From Pararhizobium antarcticum (GTDB taxonomy: Bacteria; Pseudomonadota; Alphaproteobacteria; Rhizobiales; Rhizobiaceae), in contig NZ_LSRP01000077.1 of NCBI RefSeq assembly GCF_001885585.1, forward strand, positions 1 to 64,000: a stretch of DNA of 64,000 bases, written 5' to 3'. The notes below the pieces were generated by a model that was not told the origin of the DNA, made no database searches, and worked only from the letters and a program-made list of their open reading frames with translations. Below are positions 36,594 to 45,442 of the stretch, piece after piece. The position numbers and the translations under genes are program-made. Within the stretch, counting starts at the first letter, position 1, and the number at the start of each line of letters is the position of its first letter.

Positions 36594-37509
36594 GACTGCC
36601 CATCCCCGCGATATCGTGCTGATCGTCGACGACAGCCCGGAGACGCTGGGCTTTCTCACCGATGCGCTGGAGCAGTCCGGCTTTTCCGTGCTGATCGCCA
36701 CCTCCGGCAAGGCCGCGATCAATGTCGTCGACCGGATCACGCCGGATGTCATCCTCATGGACGCCATCATGCCGGGCATGGACGGATTCGATACCTGCCG
36801 GACACTGAAGACCAATCCCGGCGTGGCGCAGGTTCCGGTGATCTTCATGACCGGCCTGACGGAAACCGAGCATATCGTTCATGCCCTGGAATCGGGAGGC
36901 GTCGATTACCTCTCCAAACCGATCAACATCGACGAACTGCGCGCGCGCATCCGCGTGCATCTGGCCAATGCGCGCTCGGCGCAGAGTGCCCGTGTCGCGC
37001 TTGACGCCGCCGGACGCCATCTCCTCGCCGTGCGCAGCAATGGCACGATCCAGTGGTCGACGCCGCAGGCGACACGGCTCGTCAATGCAGCGACCGGGCG
37101 CGACGACGGCCTGGATACGCTGGCGAGCCATATCCAGCAATGGATGGCGGACAGGGAAAAACCCGGTGCGCCGAAGAATGCGGTTCTGATGATCCACCAG
37201 CAGGGTCAGCCGGTGCTGCAGCTTGCCTTTCTCGGCGCAATCGGCAGCGACGAGTTCCTGTTTCGCCTGACCGGGGTCAGCCAGACCAGTGATGACGAAA
37301 TCCTGCGCCAGAGTTTCTCGCTGACAGTGCGCGAGGCGCAGGTGCTGCTGTGGATCGGCAAGGGCAAATCCAATCGCGACATCGGCGAGATCCTGGGCCT
37401 CAGTGCGCGCACCGTGAACAAGCATCTCGAACAGATCTACGTCAAGCTCGGCGTCGAGAACCGCGCATCCGCAGCCGTCAAGGCGGCCAATGTTCTGCAT
37501 CAGGAATAG
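36586..37509 (+). CDS. Response regulator with LuxR-type DNA-binding domain
   Basis: A 307-residue regulator. Receiver domain about residues 9-125 with the phospho-acceptor Asp59 (VILMDAIMPGMDGFD); a middle linker of about 110 residues; and a C-terminal LuxR-type HTH (about 240-305: LTVREAQVLLWIGKGKSNRD, LSARTVNKHLEQIYVKLGVE). The GTG start at 36586 is set by AAGGGAGG eight bases upstream; it overlaps the kinase stop. It should receive phosphate from the adjacent kinase and act on the divergent urtA promoter and/or its own, but targets are not shown. A strong hairpin follows. Confidence 0.9.
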   Translation: MTETAHPRDIVLIVDDSPETLGFLTDALEQSGFSVLIATSGKAAINVVDRITPDVILMDAIMPGMDGFDTCRTLKTNPGVAQVPVIFMTGLTETEHIVHALESGGVDYLSKPINIDELRARIRVHLANARSAQSARVALDAAGRHLLAVRSNGTIQWSTPQATRLVNAATGRDDGLDTLASHIQQWMADREKPGAPKNAVLMIHQQGQPVLQLAFLGAIGSDEFLFRLTGVSQTSDDEILRQSFSLTVREAQVLLWIGKGKSNRDIGEILGLSARTVNKHLEQIYVKLGVENRASAAVKAANVLHQE

Positions 37510-37510
37510 G

Positions 37511-37548
37511 CGCAACCGGGCTGCGTGGTAAAACGCAGCCCGGTTGCG
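37511..37548. terminator. Bidirectional terminator-like hairpin after the response regulator
   Basis: CGCAACCGGGCTGCG and CGCAGCCCGGTTGCG form a perfect 15 bp stem (loop TGGTAAAA), flanked by short T-runs. It lies between the response regulator (plus) and the alpha/beta hydrolase (minus), so it may stop both. Confidence 0.8.
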
Positions 37549-37553
37549 TTTGC

Positions 37554-38540
37554 TCAGGACCTTGCGAAGGCGAGCATATCGGCGTTCAGCTGATCCTTGT
37601 GCGTATCCGCCAGGCCGTGCGGTGCACCCGGATAGACCTTGAGTTCGGCATGCGGCACCAGCGTCTTCGAAGCAAGGGCGGCGGCCGCGATCGGCACGAT
37701 CTGGTCGTCGTCGCCATGAACGATCAGCGTCGGGATATCGAACTTCTTCAGGTCTTCGGTGAAGTCGGTCTCGGAAAACGCCTTGATCGAATCATAGGCG
37801 TTCTTGTGTCCGGACGTCATGCCCTGCAGCCAGAAGCTGTCGATCATGCCTTGCGAGACCTTGGCGCCCGGTCGGTTGAAGCCGAAGAACGGACCACTGG
37901 CAATATCGCGGTAGAGCTTGGAGCGATCGGCAAGGCTGCCGGCGCGGATACCATCGAAAACCTCGATCGGCAGGCCGCCGGGGTTGGCGGATGTCTTGAG
38001 CATCAATGGCGGCACGGCGGAGATCAGGCCGGCCTTCGCGATGCGCGATGTTCCATGACGGCCGATATAACGCGCCACTTCGCCGCCGCCCGTTGAAAAG
38101 CCCATCAGGATGACATCCTTCAGGTCCAGCGCCTCGATCACCGCAGCGAGGTCGTCGGCATAGTGATCCATGTCGTTACCGTCCCAGGGCTGGCTGGATC
38201 GCCCATGGCCGCGCCGGTCATGCGTGACGACGCGAAAGCCATTTGATGCCAAATGGAAAGCCTGTGCCTCCCAGCTATCGGAGTTCAGTGGCCAGCCATG
38301 GCTGAGAACGACGGCCTGACCGGTGCCCCAATCCTTGTAGTAGATTTCAACGCCGTCCTTGGTCACGATCTTGCTGCTCATTGTCTCTTCTCCTTTTGTC
38401 GATGCCTGGGTGGATACAGTGGAGGCCGACGCAGCGATCGCTACGGCCGGCAGTCCGACCGCGGCTGCTGCACCGATGCCGGTCAGCAGAAGATTGCGGC
38501 GGGAAAGTCTGATGTCGGGTGTCGATGCGCGGCGGGCCAT
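37554..38540 (-). CDS. Alpha/beta hydrolase (non-haem chloroperoxidase type) with Tat-like signal
   Basis: A 328-residue protein. Residues 1-53 carry a twin-arginine-like signal ([20 protein letters not shown]); the rest, starting at [19 protein letters not shown], is a complete haloperoxidase-like alpha/beta hydrolase: nucleophile in [15 protein letters not shown], oxyanion-region [10 protein letters not shown], acidic residue in [10 protein letters not shown] and catalytic His in [13 protein letters not shown] strong internal site (AGGAGA, 7 bases before ATG 38381) precedes the hydrolase core, so a shorter cytoplasmic form may also be made. It is divergent from an OhrR-like MarR regulator. 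Confidence 0.88.
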   Translation of the reverse strand: MARRASTPDIRLSRRNLLLTGIGAAAAVGLPAVAIAASASTVSTQASTKGEETMSSKIVTKDGVEIYYKDWGTGQAVVLSHGWPLNSDSWEAQAFHLASNGFRVVTHDRRGHGRSSQPWDGNDMDHYADDLAAVIEALDLKDVILMGFSTGGGEVARYIGRHGTSRIAKAGLISAVPPLMLKTSANPGGLPIEVFDGIRAGSLADRSKLYRDIASGPFFGFNRPGAKVSQGMIDSFWLQGMTSGHKNAYDSIKAFSETDFTEDLKKFDIPTLIVHGDDDQIVPIAAAALASKTLVPHAELKVYPGAPHGLADTHKDQLNADMLAFARS

Positions 38541-38603
38541 TTCAGTGTCCTTCGAGAGCTTGTTTTCTTGCCGGCTGGGCAGAAAACCGTTGCATTTAAT
38601 TTG

Positions 38604-38629
38604 TTAGCGATTAAATCGTAAGCGATTTA
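38604..38629. promoter_or_regulatory. Operator-like repeat A (hydrolase/OhrR-like divergent region)
   Basis: TTAGCGATTAAATCGTAAGCGATTT contains the palindrome CGATTAAATCG and an adjoining second GCGATT half site. It lies 64 bp upstream of the hydrolase start. Confidence 0.55.
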
Positions 38630-38670
38630 TTTATGCGTCATTTTCAAACCTGAAAGTCACCAGTTTTAAT

Positions 38671-38695
38671 ATCGCTAACGATTAGATCGTGCGAT
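38671..38695. promoter_or_regulatory. Operator-like repeat B
   Basis: ATCGCTAACGATTAGATCGTGCGAT is a variant of repeats A and C (CGATTAGATCG core) with outer ATCGC/GCGAT half sites in inverted orientation. Confidence 0.5.
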
Positions 38696-38730
38696 AGACA
38701 TATAATTGGAATATACGACAGTCAAGCCCT

Positions 38731-38753
38731 TGCGATTAAATCGTGCACGATTA
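38731..38753. promoter_or_regulatory. Operator-like repeat C upstream of the MarR/OhrR gene
   Basis: TGCGATTAAATCGTGCACGATT contains CGATTAAATCG and the perfect 14 bp palindrome AATCGTGCACGATT. It ends 30 bp before the regulator's ATG. Repeats A-C are probably bound by that regulator. Confidence 0.6.
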
Positions 38754-38782
38754 TTTTATGACAATAGCAAAGGAACCCTTCG

Positions 38783-39232
38783 ATGACCGAAAAGCCAAGC
38801 AGTTCCGGTGACCACATGAAACTCGATGATTTCCTGTGCTTCACCGTCTACTCCACCAACCACGCCTTCAACCGGATCTACAAACCGCTGCTCGAGACCC
38901 TTGACCTGACCTACCCGCAATATCTGGCCATGGTCGCGCTTTGGCAGAAAGACGACCAGACCGTCGGCAGTCTTGGGGAAAAACTGTTTCTGGAGTCCAG
39001 CACGCTGACGCCGCTGCTGAAACGCCTGGAAGCGACAGGGCATCTGAAACGCGTCCGCGACGCCAGAGACGAGCGGCAGGTGCGGATCCAGTTGACGGAA
39101 TCCGGCCGCGCGCTTGAGGAAAAAGCCCAGGCCATTCCGAATTGCATTCTGGAAGCGACAGGACTGACAGAGGAAACATTGCAGGCTTTGAAACACGCAC
39201 TCTCGAAGGTCCGGACCGCGATGCTGCGCTGA
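38783..39232 (+). CDS. MarR-family (OhrR-like) redox regulator
   Basis: A 149-residue winged-helix protein. The N-terminal LDDFLCFTVYSTNHAFNRIY, with Cys21-type reactive cysteine followed by two Tyr further along (LDLTYPQYLAMVALW), is the OhrR signature for organic hydroperoxide sensing; the recognition region is LFLESSTLTPLLKRLEATGH. OhrR usually controls ohr, which is absent here; instead the divergent gene encodes a haloperoxidase-type hydrolase, with three operator-like repeats between. The start follows AAGGAA. Autoregulation is likely. Confidence 0.88.
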   Translation: MTEKPSSSGDHMKLDDFLCFTVYSTNHAFNRIYKPLLETLDLTYPQYLAMVALWQKDDQTVGSLGEKLFLESSTLTPLLKRLEATGHLKRVRDARDERQVRIQLTESGRALEEKAQAIPNCILEATGLTEETLQALKHALSKVRTAMLR

Positions 39233-39295
39233 TCGACACGACAACACCTGTTCCCGTTGGCGCGACACAGGAACAATGACCGGTCTGAAATGCAA

Positions 39296-39320
39296 AAAGC
39301 CCGGGACGTGCCCGGGCTTT
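39296..39320 (-). terminator. Rho-independent terminator of livJ (convergent with the MarR gene)
   Basis: AAAGCCCGGG and CCCGGGCTTT form a perfect 10 bp stem with loop ACGTG; read on the minus strand it is followed by TTTTT. It lies 46 bp after the livJ stop. Confidence 0.85.
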
Positions 39321-39365
39321 CGCGATCCTGAGATCATGGGTTCGGATCAAGCCGAAACCAGAAGA

Positions 39366-40484
39366 CTACTCGTTCTGGAAGTAGGTGTACTTGCCGTCGT
39401 CACCCTTCTTCCAGGTGTACATGACGTAGTCCGGGCGGGTGATGTCGCCCTTGTCGTCATAGCTGAGTTCGCCGATGACGGTCTGGAACGGGCCCTTGCC
39501 CTTGACGTTCTCGGCAACTGCCTGCGGGTCGTTGCCGCCGGCGGTCTTTGCAGCTTCTGCGATGATCTGCAGGGCAGCATAGGAGTACAGCGTGTAGGCT
39601 TCAGGCTCGAAACCTGCAGCGCGGAACTTTTCGACGAGTTCAGCAGCAGCCGGGTTCTTGCGCGGATCCGGAGCAAACGTCATCAGCGTGCCCTCAACAG
39701 CGTCGCCAGCGATCGAAGCCAGTTCGTTCGAAACGATGCCGTCGCCGGACATGAAGGTTGCCTTCAGGCCCTGGTCGGCAGCCTGGCGCTCGATCAGACC
39801 GAATTCAGTGTGCAGGCCGCCGTAGTAAACGACGGAAACGCCGGCTTCCTTCATCTTGGCGATCAGGGCCGAGAAGTCCTTGTCACCAGCGGTGATGCCT
39901 TCGTAAACGACTTCGGTTACACCGGCTTCGTTCATGGCAGCCTTGGTCAGGTCAGCAAGGCCCTGGCCGTAAGGTGTCTTGTCGTGAACGACAGCAACCT
40001 TGGCATCCTTGAAGTTTGCAGCGATGTAGGCACCGGCAACGGCGCCCTGCTGGTCATCACGGCCGCAGGTGCGGAACGTGTTCCAGAGGCCGCGCTCGGT
40101 AAAGGTCGGGTTGGTCGAAGCCGGCGTGATCTGCATGATGCCGTTTTCAGCGTAGACTTCAGAAGCCGGGATCGAAACGCCGGAGTTGAAGTGGCCGATG
40201 ACGAACTTCACGCCGTCAGCAACGAACTTGTTGGCAACGGAAACGCCCTGCTTCGGGTCGGAAACGTCGTCGCCGAGCACAACCTTGATCTGCTCGCCAT
40301 TGATGCCGCCGGCAGCATTGATGTCAGCAGCAGCCTGCTCAGCACCCTTCTGAAGCTGCGCACCGAAAGCTGCGTTCGGACCCGTCAACGGACCAGCAAC
40401 ACCAACCAGCAATTCAGCCCATGCAGTACCGCTGAAAGCGACCATTGCAGTCAGCGCAACAGCCGACAAAAGTGACTTCTTCAT
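39366..40484 (-). CDS. livJ: Branched-chain amino acid ABC transporter substrate-binding protein
   Basis: A 372-residue periplasmic protein with signal peptide ([19 protein letters not shown]). The mature start [20 protein letters not shown] and [20 protein letters not shown] are typical LivJ/LivK segments; the domain ends near [16 protein letters not shown]. It should deliver Leu/Ile/Val or related amino acids to LivHMGF. A 121 bp gap separates it from the DUF6867 gene upstream, as is usual where the binding protein is made in excess. Confidence 0.94.
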   Translation of the reverse strand: MKKSLLSAVALTAMVAFSGTAWAELLVGVAGPLTGPNAAFGAQLQKGAEQAAADINAAGGINGEQIKVVLGDDVSDPKQGVSVANKFVADGVKFVIGHFNSGVSIPASEVYAENGIMQITPASTNPTFTERGLWNTFRTCGRDDQQGAVAGAYIAANFKDAKVAVVHDKTPYGQGLADLTKAAMNEAGVTEVVYEGITAGDKDFSALIAKMKEAGVSVVYYGGLHTEFGLIERQAADQGLKATFMSGDGIVSNELASIAGDAVEGTLMTFAPDPRKNPAAAELVEKFRAAGFEPEAYTLYSYAALQIIAEAAKTAGGNDPQAVAENVKGKGPFQTVIGELSYDDKGDITRPDYVMYTWKKGDDGKYTYFQNE

Positions 40485-40605
40485 CTTGTTACTCCCAAAA
40501 AATTGAGCGGGTGTCGTTTAAAACCGGTCACGATACCCACTATAATCGTGCCGGTGTTTTTATCCGCCAGCAGCACAACGCGTGCCGCTGCCGGGATTCC
40601 CTCGG

Positions 40606-40950
40606 TTATTTCGACTTCCAGGAAAAGGGCGATGCCTTCTCATAGAGCCAGTAGTAATTATTGGTCATCTGCTTCGTACGGTAATAGCGATAACCTGCCG
40701 TAGCAAATAGCAAAAGGATCACCGTGTCCACGACATAGAACTGGAAAGCCAGCATGCCGCCGTTGAAAAGCGCGTGATGGATGAAGCGGATGGCGACGCC
40801 GAGAAGCAGCGTGTAGATGACCAGCGTGCCGTATCCGCTCCAGCCTTCCGCAGCGCTTCTTCCTGTTCGCCATGCGGTCCATCCACCCATGATGACAGTG
40901 ATGAACGCAAATTGCAGAACCGTGGGTTCTTCATAGAGAATGCCTTGCAT
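40606..40950 (-). CDS. DUF6867 small membrane protein
   Basis: A 114-residue protein with three hydrophobic helices (FAFITVIMGGWTAWRTGRSA, GTLVIYTLLLGVAIRFIHHA, FYVVDTVILLLFATAGYRYY), followed by a basic/aromatic tail (TKQMTNNYYWLYEKASP). It is of the DUF6867 family, found in rhizobial liv clusters. Its place between livF and livJ suggests a link with the transporter, but no function is known. Confidence 0.85.
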   Translation of the reverse strand: MQGILYEEPTVLQFAFITVIMGGWTAWRTGRSAAEGWSGYGTLVIYTLLLGVAIRFIHHALFNGGMLAFQFYVVDTVILLLFATAGYRYYRTKQMTNNYYWLYEKASPFSWKSK

Positions 40951-41065
40951 TCCGTTTCTCCCTCAAAGCGCCATCCGGCTCAAGAACCCGGTGGACCGCT
41001 GCGAATATCGGCTTCCATTTCCTGTCTGACGGCCGCCAAAACGGCAACAGCAGACAGCCCGGCCA

Positions 41066-41794
41066 TCAGTGATGGCCACCTTCGAGATAGGCCGCGCGCA
41101 CTTCCGGATTGGCGAGAAGCTCCTTGCCGGACCCGCTCATCGTCACCTTGCCATTGACCATGACGTAGCCACGGTCGGACAGCTTCAGTGCTGCAAATGC
41201 GTTCTGCTCGACGAGGAAGACGGTCAGTCCCTCTTCCTGGTTGAGCTTCTTGATCGCGGCGAAAATGCCCTTGACGATCAGCGGGGCAAGACCAAGCGAC
41301 GGCTCGTCGAGGAGCAGGAGCTTGGGGCGGGCCATCAGTGCACGGCCGATCGACAGCATCTGCTGCTCGCCGCCCGAAAGTGTTCCGCCGCGCTGCGACT
41401 GGCGTTCCTTGAGGCGCGGAAACAGCGTGAAGATCTTATCCACGTCTTCGTTGAAATACTTCAGGTTATCGAGGCTCGCGCCCATCTGAAGGTTTTCATA
41501 GACGGTCATGCGCGGAAAGATCCGGCGCCCTTCCGGCGACTGCGCAATGCGCAGACGCGCAATTTCGTGCGTCGGCATGCGCGTGATGTCCTGGCCGTCG
41601 AAGATCACAGAGCCGGTGCGTGCCTGCGGGCTGCCGCAGACGGTCATCATCAGGGTCGACTTGCCGGCACCGTTGGCGCCGATCATGCAGACGATCTCGC
41701 CCTTCCTGACCTCGACATCGACGCCAGCCAGCGCCCGGATATTGCCATAATACGTTTCGACGTTCTGCACATGGAGAAGGGTATCGCTCATCAC
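41066..41794 (-). CDS. livF: Branched-chain amino acid ABC transporter ATPase LivF
   Basis: A 242-residue ATPase: Walker A GANGAGKSTLMMTVCGSP, signature LSGGEQQMLSIGRALM and Walker B LLLLDEPSLGLAPLIVKGIF. The LSGGEQQML form is typical of LivF. Its start overlaps the livG stop by 4 bp. Confidence 0.96.
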   Translation of the reverse strand: MMSDTLLHVQNVETYYGNIRALAGVDVEVRKGEIVCMIGANGAGKSTLMMTVCGSPQARTGSVIFDGQDITRMPTHEIARLRIAQSPEGRRIFPRMTVYENLQMGASLDNLKYFNEDVDKIFTLFPRLKERQSQRGGTLSGGEQQMLSIGRALMARPKLLLLDEPSLGLAPLIVKGIFAAIKKLNQEEGLTVFLVEQNAFAALKLSDRGYVMVNGKVTMSGSGKELLANPEVRAAYLEGGHH

Positions 41795-42672
41795 AGCGTT
41801 CCTCCAGGGGCAATATGCTCGATCTCTTCGATCACTTCATCGACCTCGTCATCCTCTACACCGAGATAGGCCGCAATAACCTTCGGATCGTTTTTCACAT
41901 GCTCTGGATTGCCGTCGGAAATCTTCTGGCCATATTCCAGCACAACAACATGGTCGGAAATTTCCATGACCACCGACATGTCGTGCTCGATGAGCAGGAT
42001 CGACGTGCCGGTATCGGAGCGGATGCTGCGCAGAAGCTCGTTCAGCGCCAGCGATTCACGCGGATTGAGGCCGGCAGCCGGTTCATCAAGGCACAGGAAT
42101 TCCGGTGCTGTGCACATCGCGCGGGCGATTTCCAGGCGACGCTGGGCACCATAGGGCAGATCGCCGGCCGGATCGTCGGCGCGGTCCGTGAGGCTGGCCT
42201 TGTCGAGCCAGTACTTTGCCTGCTCGATCGACTCTGCCGCAGCCTTCTTGTAGGCCGGGAAGCCGAGCAGACCGAGGATCGTATAGCCAGAAGCCAGCAT
42301 CAGCTTGTTGTGCTGGGCAACCAGCAGGTTCTCGAGAACCGTCAGGCCGGAAAACAGCCGGATGTTCTGGAAGGTGCGGGCGACCTTCGCGTCGCGCGTC
42401 ACCTCGAAATCCGACATGCGCTCGAGCAGAAACTCCTTGCCGGCTTTCTGGCGCATGGTGATCATGCCCATCGTCGGCTTGTAGAAGCCGGTGATGCAAT
42501 TGAAGACCGTGGTCTTCCCGGCCCCGTTCGGGCCGATCAGAGCGGTGATATTGCCACGATAGGCTTCAAACGAGAGATCGTTGATGGCCATCAGGCCGCC
42601 GAAGCGCATCGAGAGGTGTTCGACTTTGAGAATTGGATCTTTTGTCATCATGTTCACTCCGGTCGCCATCAA
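41791..42672 (-). CDS. livG: Branched-chain amino acid ABC transporter ATPase LivG
   Basis: A 293-residue ATPase: Walker [39 protein letters not shown], signature [15 protein letters not shown] and Walker [21 protein letters not shown]. The C-terminus has an unusually acidic tail ([17 protein letters not shown]), longer than in E. coli LivG. It starts at one of two nearby ATGs (42672 or 42669) overlapping the livM stop. Confidence 0.95.
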   Translation of the reverse strand: MMATGVNMMTKDPILKVEHLSMRFGGLMAINDLSFEAYRGNITALIGPNGAGKTTVFNCITGFYKPTMGMITMRQKAGKEFLLERMSDFEVTRDAKVARTFQNIRLFSGLTVLENLLVAQHNKLMLASGYTILGLLGFPAYKKAAAESIEQAKYWLDKASLTDRADDPAGDLPYGAQRRLEIARAMCTAPEFLCLDEPAAGLNPRESLALNELLRSIRSDTGTSILLIEHDMSVVMEISDHVVVLEYGQKISDGNPEHVKNDPKVIAAYLGVEDDEVDEVIEEIEHIAPGGTL

Positions 42673-44237
42673 CCGTGACCTTCCTTGGTGAAGCTGCCGG
42701 AAACGCTCTTGCGTTCGCGCAGGAATGCCGTCGGTTCACGCGATCCGACGAAGCCGCGCGGTTTCCAGACCATCACCACGATCATGGCCAGACCGAAGAT
42801 CAGCATGCGGTACAGTTCCGGGGTGAATTCCGGCCCGAAGACCTGTTTCAGGATCGTCATCTCGCGCAGCAGTTCCGTGCCACCGATCATGACCGTCGCA
42901 GCCACTGCGATCCCGACAAGCGAGCCCATGCCGCCAAGAACGACGATGGCAAGGATGATCGCGGATTCGAGGAACACAAAGCTTTCCGGCGAAACGAAGC
43001 CCTGACGGACGGCGAAGAACGAGCCGGCGAAACCACCGAACATGGCACCCGTCGCAAAGGCCGTGAGCTTCGTCGTGACCGTGTTGATACCGAGCGAGCG
43101 GCAGGCGATTTCGTCTTCGCGCAATGCTTCCCAGGCACGGCCGATCGGCATCCGACGCAGGCGAACGGTGACCAGTGCGGTCAGCATGCAGAGTGCGAGT
43201 GCCAGATAGAACAGGAAGATCTTGTAGTAGGCCGAGGACATCGGCAGCTCGAAGACCTTTGCGAAATTGTTGGGTGCAGCGAGATCGAACGACCAGATGC
43301 CGAACACCGACGCCTTGGCGATGCCCGAAATACCGAAGGTTCCCTTGGTCACGGCCGTCCAGTTGATCAGCACGAGACGGATGATTTCGCCGAAAGCCAA
43401 AGTCACGATCGCCAGATAGTCACCCTTGAGGCGCAGGACCGGGAAGCCCAGTATAATGCCCCAGAACCCGGCCAGAATGCCGGCCATCGGCAGAAGGATC
43501 CAGAACGACAGGCCGAAATAGGACGACAGCAGCGCGTAGGAATAGGCCCCGACCGCGTAGAAGGCGACATATCCCAGATCCAGCAGACCGGCGAGACCGA
43601 CGACAATGTTCAGTCCCCAGGCCAGCATGACATAAATCAGGATCTGGATGCCGAAATTGTCGACATATTTCAACGACCCCTGGAAGCCGAACAGATAGAC
43701 CATCAGCGGCGGGTAGATGAGCAGCGCGATCAGCGCCAGCATGTTGAAATGCGCGGAAATATAGGCGCGGAAATAGAAGAACCCGAACGCCAGGACGTAG
43801 ATGATCGCAAAGGCGCGGATCATCGTGACCCAGGGCGCGAGCGCGGCCGGCACAGCCGCCCCGATCGTCTCCCCGGCAAACATCAGGATGACGGCGATCA
43901 CAGCGGCGACGATGAGCGCCGGCATGCGGAAGAACCGCGTTGCGACACTGTCGGGCAAGAGGCCGGTGACGACATCGGTGACCTTCTGGCGAGCCAGGAA
44001 AGGCCGGATATAGGCAACGGTCAGGAAGCGCCCGACGGCCGCGATCGCGACGAAGACTGCAAGCAGGCCCCAGCGCTGCACGAGGATCAGTTCGTTCAGA
44101 ATGTTCTGGTCGGTTTTCAGGCCGACGAAGAGGATGAACAGGCCAAGGGCGACGAGGGCCGCATAAAAGCCCTCGCGCAGCGCCCGCGCCATCAGGTTGT
44201 CGTCGGAAACGGCAGTTTTGGAAGTCGTTTTTGCCAT
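42669..44237 (-). CDS. livM: Branched-chain amino acid ABC transporter permease LivM
   Basis: A 522-residue permease, longer than E. coli LivM because of an N-terminal extension with extra helices ([30 protein letters not shown]). The conserved domain is [20 protein letters not shown], and [23 protein letters not shown] 44237 follows a purine-rich stretch, and lies 4 bp from the livH stop. Rhizobial LivM proteins share this extension. Confidence 0.94.
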   Translation of the reverse strand: MAKTTSKTAVSDDNLMARALREGFYAALVALGLFILFVGLKTDQNILNELILVQRWGLLAVFVAIAAVGRFLTVAYIRPFLARQKVTDVVTGLLPDSVATRFFRMPALIVAAVIAVILMFAGETIGAAVPAALAPWVTMIRAFAIIYVLAFGFFYFRAYISAHFNMLALIALLIYPPLMVYLFGFQGSLKYVDNFGIQILIYVMLAWGLNIVVGLAGLLDLGYVAFYAVGAYSYALLSSYFGLSFWILLPMAGILAGFWGIILGFPVLRLKGDYLAIVTLAFGEIIRLVLINWTAVTKGTFGISGIAKASVFGIWSFDLAAPNNFAKVFELPMSSAYYKIFLFYLALALCMLTALVTVRLRRMPIGRAWEALREDEIACRSLGINTVTTKLTAFATGAMFGGFAGSFFAVRQGFVSPESFVFLESAIILAIVVLGGMGSLVGIAVAATVMIGGTELLREMTILKQVFGPEFTPELYRMLIFGLAMIVVMVWKPRGFVGSREPTAFLRERKSVSGSFTKEGHG

Positions 44238-44241
44238 GGGA

Positions 44242-45144
44242 TTATACCTTCTCGACTTCCGGACGTCCAAGGATACCGGACGGTTTGAAGATCAGCACGA
44301 TGGCGAGGATCGAGAATGTCGCAACATCCTTGTAGTCGATCGTGAAATAGGCCGACCACAGGCTTTCGATCAGACCGATCATCAGACCGCCGAGCACAGC
44401 CCCAGGAAGCGAACCGATACCGCCGAGGACCGCTGCCGTGAACGCCTTGACGCCCGGAGTAAAGCCGTCGGTGAACACGATCACGCCGTAATACATCAGG
44501 TACATGGTGCCGGCGACGGCCGCGAGCGCAGCGCCCATGACGAAGGTGATCGAGATGGTCTTGTCGACATCGATGCCGAGCAGCGCCGCCATCTTGCGAT
44601 CCTGTTCGGTCGCCCGCTGCGCACGGCCGAGCGGCGTGTGATTGACGATGTACCAGAAGATCGTCAACAGCACCGCGGTGACCACGAAAATGATGATCTG
44701 CTTCAGCGAAATCGAGATCCCGAAGACTTCATAGACGGTGGAAACCATGGATGGGATCGGCTTGTTGCGCGGACCCTGCGTTACCTGGATGAAGTTGGAC
44801 AGCGCGATCGACATGCCGATCGCAGTGATCAGAGGCGCCAGCCGGAACGAACCGCGCAATGGCCGATAGGCCATCTTCTCGATCACCCAGTTCCAGAGAC
44901 CCGTCATCACCATCGCAACGAGGATCATGATCAACAGCGCAAGCGCGATGGGGATGCCACCGAACAGCGAAACCAGCAAAAGGTAGACGATCAGGGCAGC
45001 AAAGCCGCCGAGCATGAAAATATCGCCATGCGCGAAGTTCACCATGCCGATGATCCCGTAGACCATCGTGTAGCCAATGGCGATCAAACCATAGATCGAG
45101 CCAAGCGTCAGGCCGTTAACGACCTGCTGGACAAAATACTCCAT
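44242..45144 (-). CDS. livH: Branched-chain amino acid ABC transporter permease LivH
   Basis: A 300-residue permease with eight or so helices. [20 protein letters not shown] is the common LivH start, and [20 protein letters not shown] and [20 protein letters not shown] are conserved. It is the first gene of the livHMGF group. Confidence 0.96.
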   Translation of the reverse strand: MEYFVQQVVNGLTLGSIYGLIAIGYTMVYGIIGMVNFAHGDIFMLGGFAALIVYLLLVSLFGGIPIALALLIMILVAMVMTGLWNWVIEKMAYRPLRGSFRLAPLITAIGMSIALSNFIQVTQGPRNKPIPSMVSTVYEVFGISISLKQIIIFVVTAVLLTIFWYIVNHTPLGRAQRATEQDRKMAALLGIDVDKTISITFVMGAALAAVAGTMYLMYYGVIVFTDGFTPGVKAFTAAVLGGIGSLPGAVLGGLMIGLIESLWSAYFTIDYKDVATFSILAIVLIFKPSGILGRPEVEKV

Positions 45145-45442
45145 ATCTATCCCCCGGATCCGATCCCCTTAGGGTCAGACCTCTTGTTTTGCAGGCTCTT
45201 TGCGAGCCTATTTCAATGGGGATTCCATAATGCTTTCGAAACAAAAGTGAAGCGCAAAGTGCGGCTTCCCGGAAAATCTTTGAATTTTTGGTGAAAGTGA
45301 CGCTTTAAAAGCCATTTAACCAAAAAATCAGCAGTTTGGCGCTGTATTTTCAGCACCAAACGGTGAATTCTACGGCGCCGCCTTCGCAATCGCCGGATCG
45401 GGCCACTGCACGATGAAATGCGACAAAACTGCAATCGCCCGG
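45145..45442. other. Intergenic region upstream of livH
   Basis: The 298 bp gap is A/T-rich near 45280-45330 and probably holds the livH promoter. TTTGGCGCTG/CAGCACCAAA (45335-45360, one mismatch) forms a hairpin whose minus-strand 3' flank has a T-run after seven bases (CTGCTGATTTTTT), so it may be the terminator of the upstream dehydrogenase gene. Confidence 0.5.

Noticed and set aside
34362-36848. An 828-codon open frame on the minus strand over the kinase
   Set aside because: It is a shadow of the kinase frame; no motifs and no ribosome binding site.
42633-44288. A 551-codon plus-strand frame opposite livM
   Set aside because: It is an antisense shadow rich in Asp/Glu/Arg/Gln, as expected from the reverse of a membrane protein.
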